DNA of 64,000 nt from Ovis canadensis (taxonomy: Eukaryota > Chordata > Mammalia > Artiodactyla > Bovidae). This document shows positions 45,324-56,850 of the stretch, piece after piece (the first letter of the stretch is position 1; each line of letters opens with the position of its first letter). The stretch spans positions 74,078,501 to 74,142,500 of the forward strand of contig NC_091263.1 in the NCBI RefSeq assembly GCF_042477335.2, read 5' to 3'. A model generated the notes under the pieces. That model was not told where the DNA came from and did no database searches. It saw only the letters and a list, made by a program, of their open reading frames with translations. The translations under genes and the position numbers were made by a program.

Positions 45324-45513
45324 AGGCAGTGTTAGTCGCCCAGTCCTGACTCTTGTGATCCCCGTGGACTGTAGCCCGCCAGGCTCCTCTGTCCGTGGGA
45401 TTCTCCAGGTAAGAATACTGGAGTGGGTTGCCATGCCCTCCTCCAGGAATCAAACCTGCGTCTCCTACATCAGCAGGTGGATTCTTTACCACTGAGCCAC
45501 CTGGGAAGCTCCT
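45324..45513 (-). repeat. Bov-tA SINE, antisense
   Basis: 'gtgttagtcgcccagtcctgactcttgtg' to 'ccactgagccacctgggaagctcc', with a short deletion after 'ccctcctcc'. Confidence 0.92.
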
Positions 45514-45604
45514 ATGTCATGAACAGCTTTCTCCAAAACTTTGCCAAAATCAAGACACTGGGCTGAGGGCCATTTCTCTAATTTACTTTAGAAAAGAAAA
45601 TGAA

Positions 45605-46029
45605 GCTTGTTGCTGTCCACTCACTAAGTCGTGTCTGATTCCTTGAGACCCCGTGGACTGCAGCACGCAAGCCGGCCCTGTCCTTCACCGTCTCCCGGAG
45701 CTTGTTCCAAGGCGTGTCCATTGAGTCGGTGATGCCATCCATCCATCTTGTCCTCAGTTGGCCCCTCCTTCTCCTGCCTTCAATCTTTCCCCAAATCAGG
45801 GTCTTTTCCAATGAGTCAGCTCTTCCCATCAGGCGGCCAAAGTATTGGAGCTTCAGTAGCCTAAAAGCTACTCAGTAGCCTAGGTGGCCTAAGTATTGCA
45901 GCCTCAGTCCTTCCAGTGAATAGTCAGGGGTGATCTCCTTTGGGATGGACTGGCTGGGTCTCCTTGCAGTGCAAGGGACTCTCACGAGTCTTCTCCAACA
46001 CCACGGATTGACAGCGTCAATACTTCGGA
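45605..46029 (-). repeat. BovB LINE fragment with internal duplication and long flanking repeats
   Basis: 'gttgctgtccactcactaagtcgtgtctgattcc' to 'gattgacagcgtcaatacttcgg'. Flanked by 35-bp near-identical repeats (45,570-45,604 and 46,030-46,064, three mismatches). An extra stretch at about 45,858-45,907 repeats local BovB text ('ggcctaagtattgcagcctcag'). Confidence 0.92.
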
Positions 46030-46456
46030 CCATTTCTGTAATTTATTTTAGAAAAGAAAACGAAACTGGTTTGATCGAATTTGCATTTATTTATTCACTC
46101 AGAGAGGGACGCTCAAGTTGACCACTAGAGAGCCTCACCACCCTTAAAAAGCACTTGTAATGTATCCAGCTGGAACACATTCCAGAGGTTTGGCCAGGGT
46201 CACTTCAAGATGACAGTCTGTGCCGGCAATAACCCACTTTCTGTGAGTCGTCGGGAGCTTTATCAGACCTGAGCCCCTCAGCAGGGCTGTGCTCTCGGCC
46301 CACTGGCTTTCTACCTGGGGGACTGTTTCCCTTTTTCCTTTTATTTTGAAAGAGCTTCAAGCAGGCAAAACAGCCACAAGAATACTGTGTTGAACTCTCG
46401 CTTACCTTTCACCTGGGCTCACCAGTGAGTGGTTAATTTTTTGCCTCTCTGTCAAG

Positions 46457-46535
46457 GTTTACACACATTCACACACACACACACTCACTCACACACTCAC
46501 ACATGTTCTTTATCACTGAGCCACAGGGAAGCCCC
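46457..46535. repeat. (CA)n microsatellite and Bov-tA head remnant
   Basis: 46,457-46,504 is a (CA)n/(CACT)n run. 46,506-46,535 'ttctttatcactgagccacagggaagcccc' is the antisense 5' end of a Bov-tA, so the microsatellite may have grown within an old SINE. Confidence 0.75.
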
Positions 46536-46569
46536 AAATAAATACAATTACATATTTATATATATACAA

Positions 46570-46790
46570 CTTGGGGCTTTCCCGGTGACTCAGTGGTAAA
46601 GAATCCGCCTGCGATACAGGAGCTGCAGGAGACTTGGGTTCAATCTCTAGGTCGGGAGAATCCCCTGGAGGAGGGCATGGCACCCCACTCCAGTACTCTT
46701 GCCTGGGGAATCCCGTGGACAGAGGAGCCTGGCAGACTACAGTCCATGGGGCTGCAAAGAGTCAGACACGACCGAGCAACTTAGCACACA
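46570..46790 (+). repeat. Bov-tA SINE
   Basis: 'tggggctttcccggtgactcagtggtaaagaatccgcctgc' to 'gagtcagacacgaccgagcaacttagcacac'. A 12-base insertion ('agctgcaggaga') lies before the B-box. Set in AT-rich DNA. Confidence 0.94.
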
Positions 46791-47977
46791 GGCATATATA
46801 AATATATGTATTTTATATTTTTATTTCACATATAATTTTACTTTTTCTGAATATTTGGGAGGAAATTCCAGATATCCAGACTTCCCTCGCCCCTAAACAT
46901 TTACTCATGTGATCCGAAGGACAGGATTGTATTCACCATCCACACCGTCATTATGAAAGTCAGGACACTTAACACAAACAATCAGCTGCGGTGAGAGGAA
47001 CCATACTGTCTCTTCCCTTCCCGGTGGAGGTTCTCCGCCGCTGAAAGGCCGCCCTGATCACACCCGGGCCGCCCGCCTGCCACCTCACTTTCTGGGCTCC
47101 CTCTTCACTGCACAGGGAGCCTCACTCTGCAGTTTGGCCTGGCTTTTCTTACTCATTCCTAACTTTTTTGTCTTTTGAAAATGTTGTTTATGGAAAACTT
47201 GTACGTGAGCGCAGTGATCACAACCACAGCCCCCTTTGGACAAGCCTTGTGCTAGAACCCAAGGTCGTGTGCCCTTGCAGACAGACACACTCGTCTGTGC
47301 AACTTTGTTAGGCAGGAAATACTATCCTGTTTTTATTTTCTGGGATCGTTAACAAAATTGAACATCTTTTCGTGTTGCCGGTTTGTAGTCCTTTTTCTCG
47401 TTCAACTTCTTTGTTTTCCTTTTGTAAGTTTGCTTTATTATCGGTTTATTTGAGGTTTGAGATATAAATGCTATTAAATTACTCTTCCTGTAGGCAAAGT
47501 ATGTTACAAATATGCATTACAAACATCCCCCCTCCCTCTCCTGTTGTCTTTCAGTGTTACGGACTTTTTAAGAAGAGCTTTTTGTTCTTTATTGGGCTTT
47601 GCAACGTGGTTAGAAAGGTTTTTCTGTCACAAGATTATTTAAAATTGCATCAGGGTTTCTTGTGTGTTTATGGGCTTGTCTGTTTTAAAAATCCTGCAAT
47701 GTTAACCTGCTAGGGCTTGTTTTGCTGTAGCGAGTGAAGTGGCATCTGTGTTTATTTTTTTTTTTTTTCTGACTGTTGAGCTGGTTGTCCCAGTCCTGTA
47801 CAGAACGCTCCCTCTGCGGTGTCTGCTCGGAAATTCTTTTTCCCGTACCGCCTCGCCTTACTTAACTTCTGTGCATTTCTGCGCTCTCTTTTCCTGCCGG
47901 GCGATCTGTTTATCCTGTCTCAGTAACACTCGGCTTTCACTCCTGTAGCTTTGCAGCGCTCCCTCCATTCTCGCTCC
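46791..47977. other. Unique, T-rich sequence
   Basis: No repeat recognised. T-rich from 47,330 to 47,780 with a T-run at 47,753-47,769. It borders the C-rich minisatellite abruptly. Confidence 0.4.
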
Positions 47978-49195
47978 CCGGGCCCTCCCCCTCCCCGGCC
48001 CCTCCCCGGCCCCTCCCCGGCCCCTCCCCCGCCCCTCCCCGGTCCCTCCCCCGCCCCTCCCCGGCCCCTCCCCCGGCCCCTCCCCGGCCCCTCCCCCGGC
48101 CCCTCCCCGGCCCCTCCCCCACCCCTCCCCGGCCCCGCCCCGGCCCCTCCCCCGCCCCGGACCCTCCCCCGCCCCGGCCCCTCCCCCGCCCCGGCCCCTC
48201 CCCCGCCCCGGCCCCTCCCCCTCCCCGGCTCCTCCCCCGCCCCAGCCCCTCCCCCGCCCCGGCCCCTCCCCCTCCCCGGCTCCTCCCCCGCCCCAGCCCC
48301 TCCCCCGCCCCGGCCCCTCCCCCGGCCCCTCCCCGGCCCCTCCCCTGTCCCCTCCCCGGCCCCTCCCCCTCCCCTGTCCCCTCCCCCGGCCCCTCCCCTC
48401 CCCGGCCCCGCCCCTCCCCGGCCCCTCCCCCTCCCCGGCTCCTCCCCCGCCCCAGCCCCTCCCCCGCCCCGGCCCCTCCCCTGTCCCCTCCCCGGCCCCT
48501 CCCCCTCCCCCTCCCCTGTCCCCTCCCCCGGCCCCTCCCCTCCCCGGCCCCGCCCCTCCCCGGCCCCTCCCCCTCCCCGGCCCCTCCCCCGCCCCAGCCC
48601 CTCCCCCGCCCCGGCCCCTCCCCCTCCCCGGCTCCTCCCCCGCCCCAGCCCCTCCCCCGCCCCGGCCCCTCCCCCGGCCCCTCCCCGGCCCCTCCCCTGT
48701 CCCCTCCCCGGCCCCTCCCCCTCCCCTGTCCCCTCCCCCGGCCCCTCCCCTCCCCGGCTCCTCCCCCGCCCCGGCCCCTCCCCCGCCCCGGCCCCTCCCC
48801 TGTCCCCTCCCCGGCCCCTCCCCCTCCCCCTCCCCTGTCCCCTCCCCCGGCCCCTCCCCTCCCCGGCCCCGCCCCTCCCCGGCCCCTCCCCCTCCCCGGC
48901 TCCTCCCCTGCCCCGGCCCCTCCCCCGCCCCGGCCCCTCCCCTCCCCTGTCCCCTCCCCCGGCCCCTCCCCTCCCCGGCCCCGCCCCTCCCCGGCCCCTC
49001 CCCCTCCCCGGCTCCTCCCCTGCCCCGGCCCCTCCCCCGCCCCGGCCCCTCCCCTCCCCGGCCCCTCCCCTCCCCGGCACCGCCCCTCCCCGGCCCCTCC
49101 CCTCCCCGGCCCCTCCCCTCCCCGGCACCGCCCCTCCCCGGCCCCGCCCCTCCCCGGCCCCGCCCCCCGGCCCCTCCTCTGTCCCCTCCCCCGCT
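47978..49195. repeat. 1.2-kb C-rich minisatellite with higher-order structure
   Basis: The plus strand is nearly all C with short breaks: CCCCTCCCCGGCC and variants (CCGCC, CTGTCC, CGGCTCC). Larger blocks recur; for example the text from 48,311 repeats at 48,663 (offset 352 bp) over roughly 95 bp, and the 'ccctgtcccctcccc' marker appears many times. The minus strand holds very many runs of four or more G, so G-quadruplex formation is likely. Pro-rich (plus) and Gly-rich (minus) open frames of over 440 codons result from the lack of A and T and are not genes. Confidence 0.96.
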
Positions 49196-49239
49196 CTCCT
49201 TCTATTTACCCGGCTGTCCCCGTCCGGTTGGGACGCGGG

Positions 49240-49369
49240 ACCTTTGATCTTCGTTGCCTCACGTGAGCTCGTCCGTGTAGGTGAACTCGTTCCCTGACCA
49301 GGGATTGAACCCAGGCCCCCTGCGTTGGGAGCGTGGAGTCTTAGCCGCTGCGCCACCAAGGAAGTCCCC
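49240..49369 (-). repeat. CHR-type SINE, antisense
   Basis: 'ctcgttccctgaccagggattgaacccaggccccc' to 'gccgctgcgccaccaaggaagtcccc'. Directly next to the minisatellite, which may have expanded from sequence near its tail end. Confidence 0.85.
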
Positions 49370-49887
49370 GTATCGCTCTTTAACTTGTTACGGATATCAG
49401 ATAACCGTGGACGGTTTCCTCACAGGCCTGTGAGATTTGTTCGGCTCGAGAAGTGTTTTCACTGTCTTTATTTCTGCCCTGTTCCGTGGCTTCTTACCCA
49501 TTCCTCCCACATCCTTTGCCTCCCTTTCTGTGTGTGCTGCGGCCGTAAAAAGGGCCGCCTGGCTGGTCAGTTCAGGGCCAGGAAGGTGGAATTTAAATGT
49601 AACTGACGGCATGATTCAGTACTGGGGAGGTCACTGACAATGAGCAGAAACTCTCCAGCCGTTCCGTGGGCTGGTGTCAATCACACCAGAGCCCTTAAGC
49701 ACAAGAGGTTCTCAGCGTCCCGGGGCCAAGTTGGCCCAGGACGGGCACTGCACTGATTCCCCCCTCAGAGCTTGACAATGTGCTGCCTCAGCATCTTAAA
49801 AGTTCCGAGGAGTGCCGCAGTGACACAAGCAGCTCCAACTCTGCTGAGTGACTCAGCGAGTGTGTTAGCGCAGGGACGGGGTTCTTT
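49370..49887. other. Unique sequence, no feature recognised
   Basis: No repeat or gene recognised. Confidence 0.4.
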
Positions 49888-50095
49888 CGGCTCCCCAGGT
49901 GGCTCAGTGGTAAAGAATCCCTGCCGGTGCTGGAGACGCAGGCTCGATCCCTAGGTCGGGAAGATTCCCTGGAGAAGGGCAGGGCTACCCACTCCAGTAT
50001 TCTTGCCCGGAGAATCCCCATGGACAGAGGAGCCTGGTGGGCTACAGTCCACGGGGTGGCGAAGAGTCAGACACGGCTGAGCACACAGCACTCAC
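49888..50095 (+). repeat. Bov-tA SINE
   Basis: 'cggctccccaggtggctcagtggtaaagaatccctgcc' to 'gagtcagacacggctgagcacacag'. Confidence 0.93.
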
Positions 50096-51189
50096 AAAAT
50101 TCTTTCAGGCCGAGCAGGTTTCTCTTAGTGCCGGCTTCAGAAGGGCCGGAGGGCAGTGAGTGTCCCAGTCCAGCCGCCCTTTCGGCTCCCGTCAGTGCTG
50201 GACTCCCAGAGCTAGATGTTAAATGAGATGCAATCGCAACCAGGTTCCACCGGAAATGTAATTTTGTTTCTTTTCCGTAATGTCGGGGATATATTTACTG
50301 CATTAGATACCGTCAATGGTGGACCTTTTGCCTCACGTGACACTTTCAGAAAATGACCTTCAGTGCATTCACTAATTAATTTATTCAAGCAGTAGGTACG
50401 AAGGGACTCCTGTGCCTTTAGCGCTGTGCCAAGCGGGGGTGTTTATTAGAGTCTGGGAGTGAAGGAGACTGAGAGAGTGGAGGGAAGAAAGGAAGCCCAC
50501 AGCTCTGGGGCTCCTGGCTGCTCCCGGCGGAACCCTGTGGTCAGCTGTGACCCCAGAGGCTCCAGCCGCGGCTGAGAGGGGCGTGTTCCAAGCCAGAAAG
50601 TAGGTCATCTTTTCACTGAGGCCCCTGAGGGTGTTGCCAGGGTCACCGACACTCACAAACTCCATTTTTAATGACTGTAACACTGCTGTTCAACAAACTG
50701 CCTCACAACTCAGCGGCTTAAGACAATGCCCAGCGTGGCAGGGTGGCTCTCCTGGCCCGGCTGGGTGAGCTGAGGGCCCCCTTTAAAGGCAGCTCTGTTC
50801 GCAGGCCCCTCGGCTTCCCTGGACCAACAGCCTGGCCAGGAGTGTTCTCCTCCATTCAGAGGAAGAGTCGGCAGCCCAGCCACGTGAGCACTTCCAAGCC
50901 TCCGCTTGCATCTCCTCCGCTAACATCTCATCGGCTAAAGCGTGTCAGAGGCTAGGAAATACCTCGCTGTTACAGGTGGACGGCACTCAGAAAAGCGCGT
51001 GGACGGCTCCCTCTGTACCCGGGTAGCTCAGGACAGGCTGGAGCAATGCTGCAGTCCATCTCTGCAGGAGACGTGGGGCGGTGAGCCTGGCTCCCGTCAG
51101 GAGGCGGAGGTCCTCCCTTCCCTGGATTCACCTGGATGCGAGAGTTCTGTTCCCATCCAGTGAGACTGGGGGCTGGCGGCTGACCTTTG
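50096..51189. other. Mostly unique, with weak ancient-repeat traces
   Basis: 50,366-50,460 ('attcactaattaatttattcaagcagtaggtac...gctgtgccaagc') is MIR/L2-like. 50,690-50,790 ('caacaaactgcctcacaactcagcggcttaagacaa') resembles an old LTR-type mammalian repeat. Both uncertain. Confidence 0.4.
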
Positions 51190-51343
51190 GTGTTTGCTTT
51201 TCTTTGGCTGTGCCAGGTCTTATCTGCAGTGTGTGGGACCTTTAGGTGTGGCCTGCAGGGTCTAGTTTCCTGACCAGGGACTGAACCTGGGCCCCCGGCA
51301 CCGGGAGCGCAGAGTCTCAGCCACTGGACCCCCAGGGAAGCCC
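51190..51343 (-). repeat. CHR-type SINE, antisense
   Basis: 'ttgcttttctttggctgtgccaggtcttatctgcag' to 'cagccactggacccccagggaagcccc'. Confidence 0.88.
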
Positions 51344-52230
51344 CTGGCAGTTGACTCTGCGCAAGACGAAGCAGTCCAGGGGTGGAGCTTGGCTGGGTGA
51401 GTGGGTGGGTCCCCGGCCTGGGCTTTCTGGCCACATCCTCCTCATCCACGGACTCGGGGCCTGTGTTCCGAAGAGCTGGAGGTCAGGGCTGCAGCCAGCA
51501 CACGCTGGTCGGGTCAGAAGAAGGCTCGTCCCCCCACCCCACTCCATCCAACCGCAAGATGACCGAGGAACCGTCAGAACAAGATGGAATGTTGAACACG
51601 TCTGCGAGAGACATTAGGCCAGAGCGGAACTGGAAGGGAGCGTGGGGCAGACTCTGCAGGACGGCCCCTGCTCCGTGCAGACTGTGGGCTTGGCCGCAGG
51701 CCCCTTTGGTCGGGGGAGCACAGTCATGTGATGTGGGCAGATGGACAGGGAGGGCGCCCAGAGCTGGGCTTGCCCTCTCTTGCTGCCGAGCACCCTTCTA
51801 CCTGCACCCGGACAAGCCCAGGCCGGCCAGCTGGGTGATCAGGGGCAAGGCTGGAGCCTCGCTGACGTCAGGTTTATGCCGGACCCGCCAGTGGGGCCTC
51901 TAGGGACCAAGCCCACTGCCAACCTCGTAACTAGACGAATTGGGCAAGCTGCTCAGCTGCGGCAAATGGTGACTGTTCACTGTTCACTGTTGAAAGCCGC
52001 CACGTTTAGAGGCGCTTTGCTCCACAGCGCTGCCGGGTGTAAACGTCTTACTCCAGGCAGCGGGAAACAGGACAAGCGTGGGGGTTGCCTGGCCTTCAGT
52101 GCTGAGAAACCGTGCCGTCCACGTTTAAGAATATTTAAGGATGAAAAGATAAACATGCAGGTGTTTCTGACTAGCCTATTGGGCAGCCATTAGAAATGAA
52201 AATTACATAGTTCTAAATGAAGCGTACGCC
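51344..52230. other. Unique GC-rich sequence
   Basis: No repeat recognised. Plus-strand frames of 150-173 codons (51,382-52,193) have no known domain. Confidence 0.4.
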
Positions 52231-52440
52231 CGGCTCCCCTTGTGGCTCAGGGGTAAGGAACCCACCCGGCAATACGTAGAGATGTGGGTTTGATCCCTGC
52301 GTTGGGAAGATCCCCTGGAGGAAGAAATGGCAGCCCACTCCAGTACTCTTGCCTGGAAAATCCCACGGACAGAAGAGCCTGGCGGGCTGCAGTCCGTGGG
52401 GTCGCTAAGAGTCGGACACGACTGAATGACTGAACGATGC
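52231..52440 (+). repeat. Bov-tA SINE
   Basis: 'cggctccccttgtggctcaggggtaaggaaccc' to 'gagtcggacacgactgaatgactgaacgatg'. Confidence 0.94.
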
Positions 52441-52827
52441 CGATACTTGCCTGTGTGAGGGTCCGTGTAGGACATTTAAGCATGAAATAAAGTCATTTAT
52501 AAATTAGGTCATCATATGACTAACCTCAGAGTATCGGACTAAAAGTTTAAAACATTAGATTTGACAGTAAGAACGTAACCGGGACACTGAGTCGGACATT
52601 GGCCCCCTGTTTTGTACACTCTAAACATAAGCCTTGACACGGAGAGTATTTCCTACCAGCCAGTCTTCCACTGTGGCCTATAGCACTCAGCTAAGAGCAT
52701 GTAATTATCTGAAAGAAATACATCGAGTTCCCAGAGAATTACAGACTTCTAGGGCTGGGGGTGGATAACATAGCAGAAATCTGAGAAATCGTTTGGTTTC
52801 CAACAAGGAAACTAAGACGAGTCATGC

Positions 52828-52949
52828 TATTTCTTTTTTCTTTTTTAATTTTTTTTGTGGCTGAGCTGGGTCTCAGTTGCGGCATGTGGTACCTGGATCC
52901 CTGACCAGGGTTGGACACCGGGCCCCCTGCGCTGGGAGCACAGAGGGTT
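52828..52949 (-). repeat. CHR-type SINE, antisense
   Basis: 'tttcttttttctttttt-aattttttttgtggctgagctgggtctcagttgcggcatgtgg' to 'gggagcacagagggtta'. The last part of the head is missing. Confidence 0.82.
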
Positions 52950-53010
52950 ATTTCAATGATCTGCTTATGTTTACACAACTAAGTAGGAGCAGGGTTGAGA
53001 TTAGAACAAA

Positions 53011-53199
53011 ATTAGGGCTTCCTAGTGGCTCAGACAGTAAAGAATCTGCCTGCAATGCAGGAGAGCCCCGGGCTGGATCCTTGGGTTGGGAAGATCCCCT
53101 GGAGAAGGAAAGGGCCACCCACTCCAGCGTTCTTATCTGGAGAGTTCCATGGACAGAGGAGGAGCCTGGTGGGCTGCGGTCCATGGGGTCGCATCAACA
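53011..53199 (+). repeat. Bov-tA SINE
   Basis: 'agggcttcctagtggctcagacagtaaagaatctgcctgc' to 'gcggtccatggggtcgcatc'. The 3' end is shortened. Confidence 0.93.
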
Positions 53200-53379
53200 C
53201 TTTGGCTGCTTTCCAAGAAGAAAAATGTTAAATTTCTTCCACTCCACCGCCTGAGTGTTCATTAGCCTCAGAACTTAGCATGTTTTCAGATGAATGCTAC
53301 ATTGCTGATTTTACACATGTACACATGTCCATGAAGCGTTGCCAACATGTTTGTGATTTTCTGAGCCTTTGAGGAACAC

Positions 53380-53575
53380 CGGGGACTTCCCTGGTGTTCC
53401 AGTGGTTAAGATTTCTCCTCCCAGCGCAGGGGGTGGGGGTTCCATCCCGGGTAGAAGGGCTAAGATCCCAGATGCCTCACTGCGGAGAAAAAACAAAACA
53501 TTACACAGAAACGTTATTGTAACAAATTAAATAAAGACTAAAAATGGTCCACATGAAAAATCTTTGAAAAAAACA
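53380..53575 (+). repeat. CHR-type SINE with long tail
   Basis: 'cggggacttccctggtgttccagtggttaag', 'gctaagatcccagatgcctcactgcgg', and the long tail 'attgtaacaaattaaataaagac...atggtccacatg'. It is the most complete CHR copy with this tail. Confidence 0.93.
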
Positions 53576-54187
53576 GCCTTGCCTGGAAATCTCGCCCTCG
53601 ACGCCTTACACCGCGCCGCTTCCTCCTCGAGAGCGCGCCAGTACGGCGGCGGACCTTCCCGCCGGTTCTCGCTCGTGGCTGTTGGCCCCTCTTCATGACT
53701 GCCGCTGTTTCACTGACCCTGTTTCCTGACTGGGAGTCTGCCCGGGCAGCTGTGGAAAACAAAAACCCCAGAAGCACAGAATTTAACAGTTGCATACATT
53801 TATTTAAAAATAACAATGCAGGCAGGGCTTCTTATGTTAAAAATCTTCTGTACACGTGTTTCGAAGCCAGAGATTACCGACTTTCTGAAATAAAGCTTGT
53901 GGAAACACTGGCAGGCGTGAGTGGACTTGGTAAGCTGATGGTCCCCAAAGCCAGATGTGAAGATAGAATGCTTCTTAGAGATGCATTTTCCAAGTTAAAC
54001 AAGATTTGTGGAAACAGTCAACACAGTGGCTGGGTAAGAACTCAGGTCGACAAGGGGACCGGGGAAGAGTCTGTGTGTGGTGCTTGAAGGGAGACCTGCT
54101 GTGAGCGATGCATAAGGATTTGTGTTATGCACGTTTATTCAGAAACGTCTGGAAGCACCGAGAGTGGGTCTGTGGCTGCATGTGCCT
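53576..54187. other. Unique sequence beginning with a short CpG-rich patch
   Basis: 53,585-53,690 is CpG-rich ('ctcgagagcgcgccagtacggcggcgg'). A 130-codon plus frame (53,695-54,087) has no recognisable domain. Confidence 0.35.
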
Positions 54188-54397
54188 GCCTGCATGAGCG
54201 CTCAGCCGTGTCTGACTCTTTGTGACCCCAAGGACTGTAGCCCGCCAGGCTCCTCTGTCCATGGGATTCTCCAGGCAGGATACCGCAGTGGATTGCCATC
54301 CCCTTCTCCAGGGGATCCTCCTGACCCAGGGATCGAACCCAGGTCTCCTGCATTGCCAAGTGGAGCCAGTGAGCCGCTGAGCCGCCTGTAAACCCCA
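54188..54397 (-). repeat. Bov-tA SINE, antisense
   Basis: 'catgagcgctcagccgtgtctgactctttgtgacc' to 'gccgctgagccgcctgtaaacccc'. Confidence 0.93.
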
Positions 54398-54527
54398 GGC
54401 GCGAAACCCCAGTATCGCGCACAACAAATTGTTAAAGCTGTGAAATGTTCACTGCTTTCCATTTTATAGATTCTTTGTGATAAACTTTCAACCCCAACCT
54501 TAACTTGAGCTGTAGATTGGGACTATT

Positions 54528-54555
54528 ACACACACATACACACACACACGCACAT
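54528..54555. repeat. (CA)n microsatellite
   Basis: 'acacacacatacacacacacacgcacat', short and interrupted. Confidence 0.85.
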
Positions 54556-55035
54556 TCTCAGTCTCCCGCGGAAACAGATCTGTATTTTCTGTTTTCCTGT
54601 TATGAACGGCAGAGTTGCTTTGAACTGCGATCTGTTATTGCCATTCCTCCGCTAGGGCGCAGTTGTCCGGAGGGTTTCTGCCTTTTGTTAAACTGCGTCG
54701 CGAGCCAGCGGCGCTCCCAGCTGTCATTCCTCACACTGCGTCCGGCCTTCACGGGACTCACTCCTCCGCTCGGAAGCCTTTGTCGTGTTGCTGTCATGTT
54801 GTATAACCTTCGTATTTTGAGGCCTTTCTGGAGACTTTTCGCTGAGTGTCGCTTTCCTCCAAACAAAGGCCATTCTGTAACTCCTGAGTCGTGGGGAGGG
54901 CTCGGAATGAAAGAAGGGGCGTCGGGTGGAACGTCAGCCTGAATGGGACTGCCTGTCCCCGGCTGTGGGGAAAGGTGGGGAGGCTGGGACCTGTGCTCAG
55001 GGCGGGCCCGGCGGGAAGTGGGCAGCTCGCGGGGC
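54556..55035. other. Unique sequence, no feature recognised
   Basis: Mixed composition. The long minus frame 55,298-54,600 is part SINE and is rejected as a gene. Confidence 0.4.
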
Positions 55036-55201
55036 TTTGCTTTGGCTTGGGTCACCCGGCTGCGCCGAGCCTTCGCTGCACACATGGCGTCTTTGGGGTC
55101 GACTGCAGGATGTGGGATCTTAGTTCCCTGACCGGGGATTGAACCCAGGCCCCCTGTGTTGGGAGCATAGAGTCTTAACCACTGGGCCACCAGGGAATCC
55201 C
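55036..55201 (-). repeat. CHR-type SINE, antisense
   Basis: 'ctttgctttggcttgggtcacccggctgcgcc' to 'cttaaccactgggccaccagggaatccc'. Confidence 0.87.
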
Positions 55202-56466
55202 AGCAGTGTAGTTTGGGGCCATGATCCTCGAGCCAAGGGGTGCCCTCAGGGTGACCTCCGTGTTTATTTCGGTTTCTTGCTGGAGGGGTGGTGTGCAAAC
55301 ACAGCCCCGGGAAGTCCAGTCCAGTGAGGACGACCAGCTTCCTGGACAGAGGAAACAGCGGAGAGCGTGGCTGCTGAGACGCTGTAATCCGCAGGCTGGT
55401 GCCAGAAGGGAGGGGAGTTCCTTAATATCAGAGAAGGTTCCCTGCCAGGTTCCCGGCCAGACCCTCAGGGACATATTTAGGGCGAGACACCACGAGGCCC
55501 AGGAGACAGCCGCTCCCAGGGAGCAGAGGGTTCAGAGGTCACACAGTGCCGGAGGATTCCAGCCAGCCTAGCCAGAGGCCTTGGTGGACATCCCTTCTGG
55601 GCATTCAGTTAAAACCCCAAAAGGCCTAGTTCACGTATCCTGAGTATCCTCGTTAAGAACAGCCGTCGCGCCACCGGAACAGAGTACTGAGGGCCCGTAG
55701 GACAGTCTCAGAGTATCTGAAGGGTGCACAGCTGACGTTCCAGAGGGGAACAGGAGCAGAAGAGCAGAGAGAGAGCTGAAGAAACAACGGGCGAGTGCTT
55801 CCTGAAACTGATGAGTTAGCCCAGGGATCGATCCCAAGAGGCCCGTGCGCTCAGAAAACTCACAAAGACCAAGAGGGCACATCTGAGCACATTGCAGTGG
55901 AGAGAGGGGTCTTGAGAGCAGGCAGAAAATCAAGAAATTGCATCCAGAGGAACAGTCAAAAGACACCCGTGTAGGGGAACGGCAGCCGAATGTCGGCCCC
56001 CCCAGGGCTGGCAAAGGGCACGGCGCGCGAATGGCATCCGGAGAGCGTGGGAAGAAAGAAGACGTGGAGTGCTGAATCCAGTCAACGCCCTTCAGAGACG
56101 AAGGGAAATACAGGCATTTTCCCCAGAATTAAAGCTGAAATAAATTCTGGCTGGAAGGCCTGCACCGTAAGAATTACCAAAGTTCTCCAGGATGAAGAGA
56201 AAAGACCCCGGATAGAAGTCCATGTATTCACCAAGGAATCAGGACCACTGGAAAAATAAATGGCCATATAAACATAAGAGACGAGTTTAAAAAACACATT
56301 GGAAAGTTAGTGAGCATTTAAAGACAAGTAGTCAGCATGTGGTGGGATTTGTATCACGGGTAGAATTCGAATATCTGAGGTGGAGTGTGATGAATTCGGG
56401 ACGCATGCCGTAATCTCCAGGGTAGAGACGACAGTGCAACGTGAGTTGTGACTAAATCCAGGAGAA

Positions 56467-56850
56467 GAGGCACCTCCCTGGTGGCCCAGGGTGAAGAGTT
56501 CCCCTTCCGGCTCGGGGGATGTGAGTTTGATCCCTGGTTGGGGAACTAAGACCCCACAAGCTGTGGAGAACTGAGTTGATGAGCCACCATGTGGCTCCGC
56601 TGGTGAAGAATCCGCCTGCAGTGTGGGAGACCGGGGTTCAGTCCCTGGGTCGGAAAGATCCCCTGGAAAAGGGAAAGGCTGCCCACTCCAGCATTCTGGC
56701 CTGGAGAATCCCGTGGACCATATAAACAGTCAGATACAACTGAGCGACTTTCCCTCTCACTAGAGAGAGGCTCATGGACCACAACAAAGGTCTTGCATGC
56801 TGCAACAGAGACCCCGTGCAGTCAAATAAATTAATTAATTTTAAAAAATC
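56467..56850 (+). repeat. CHR-type SINE split by a Bov-tA
   Basis: The 5' part is 'gaggcacctccctggtggcccagggtg...gaactaagaccccacaagctgtgg'. After the Bov-tA the 3' body continues 'ggctcatggaccacaacaaaggtcttgcatgctgc' and ends 'aaataaattaattaattttaaaaaa'. Confidence 0.82.
56588..56760 (+). repeat. Bov-tA SINE inside a CHR SINE
   Basis: 'catgtggctccgctggtgaagaatccgcctgc' to 'gtcagatacaactgagcgactttccctc'. A deletion removed the 'agaggagcctggtggg' block. Confidence 0.9.

Noticed and set aside
47920..49359. Very long Gly-rich (minus, 479 codons) and Pro-rich (plus, 448 codons) open frames
   Set aside because: They are a side effect of a C-rich minisatellite with almost no A or T, open on both strands, with no domain or gene structure.
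53695..54087. 130-codon plus-strand frame next to a CpG-rich patch
   Set aside because: No recognisable domain and no promoter elements seen.
54600..55298. 232-codon minus-strand frame
   Set aside because: Its first third is antisense or sense CHR SINE text, and the rest matches nothing and lacks splice or promoter support.
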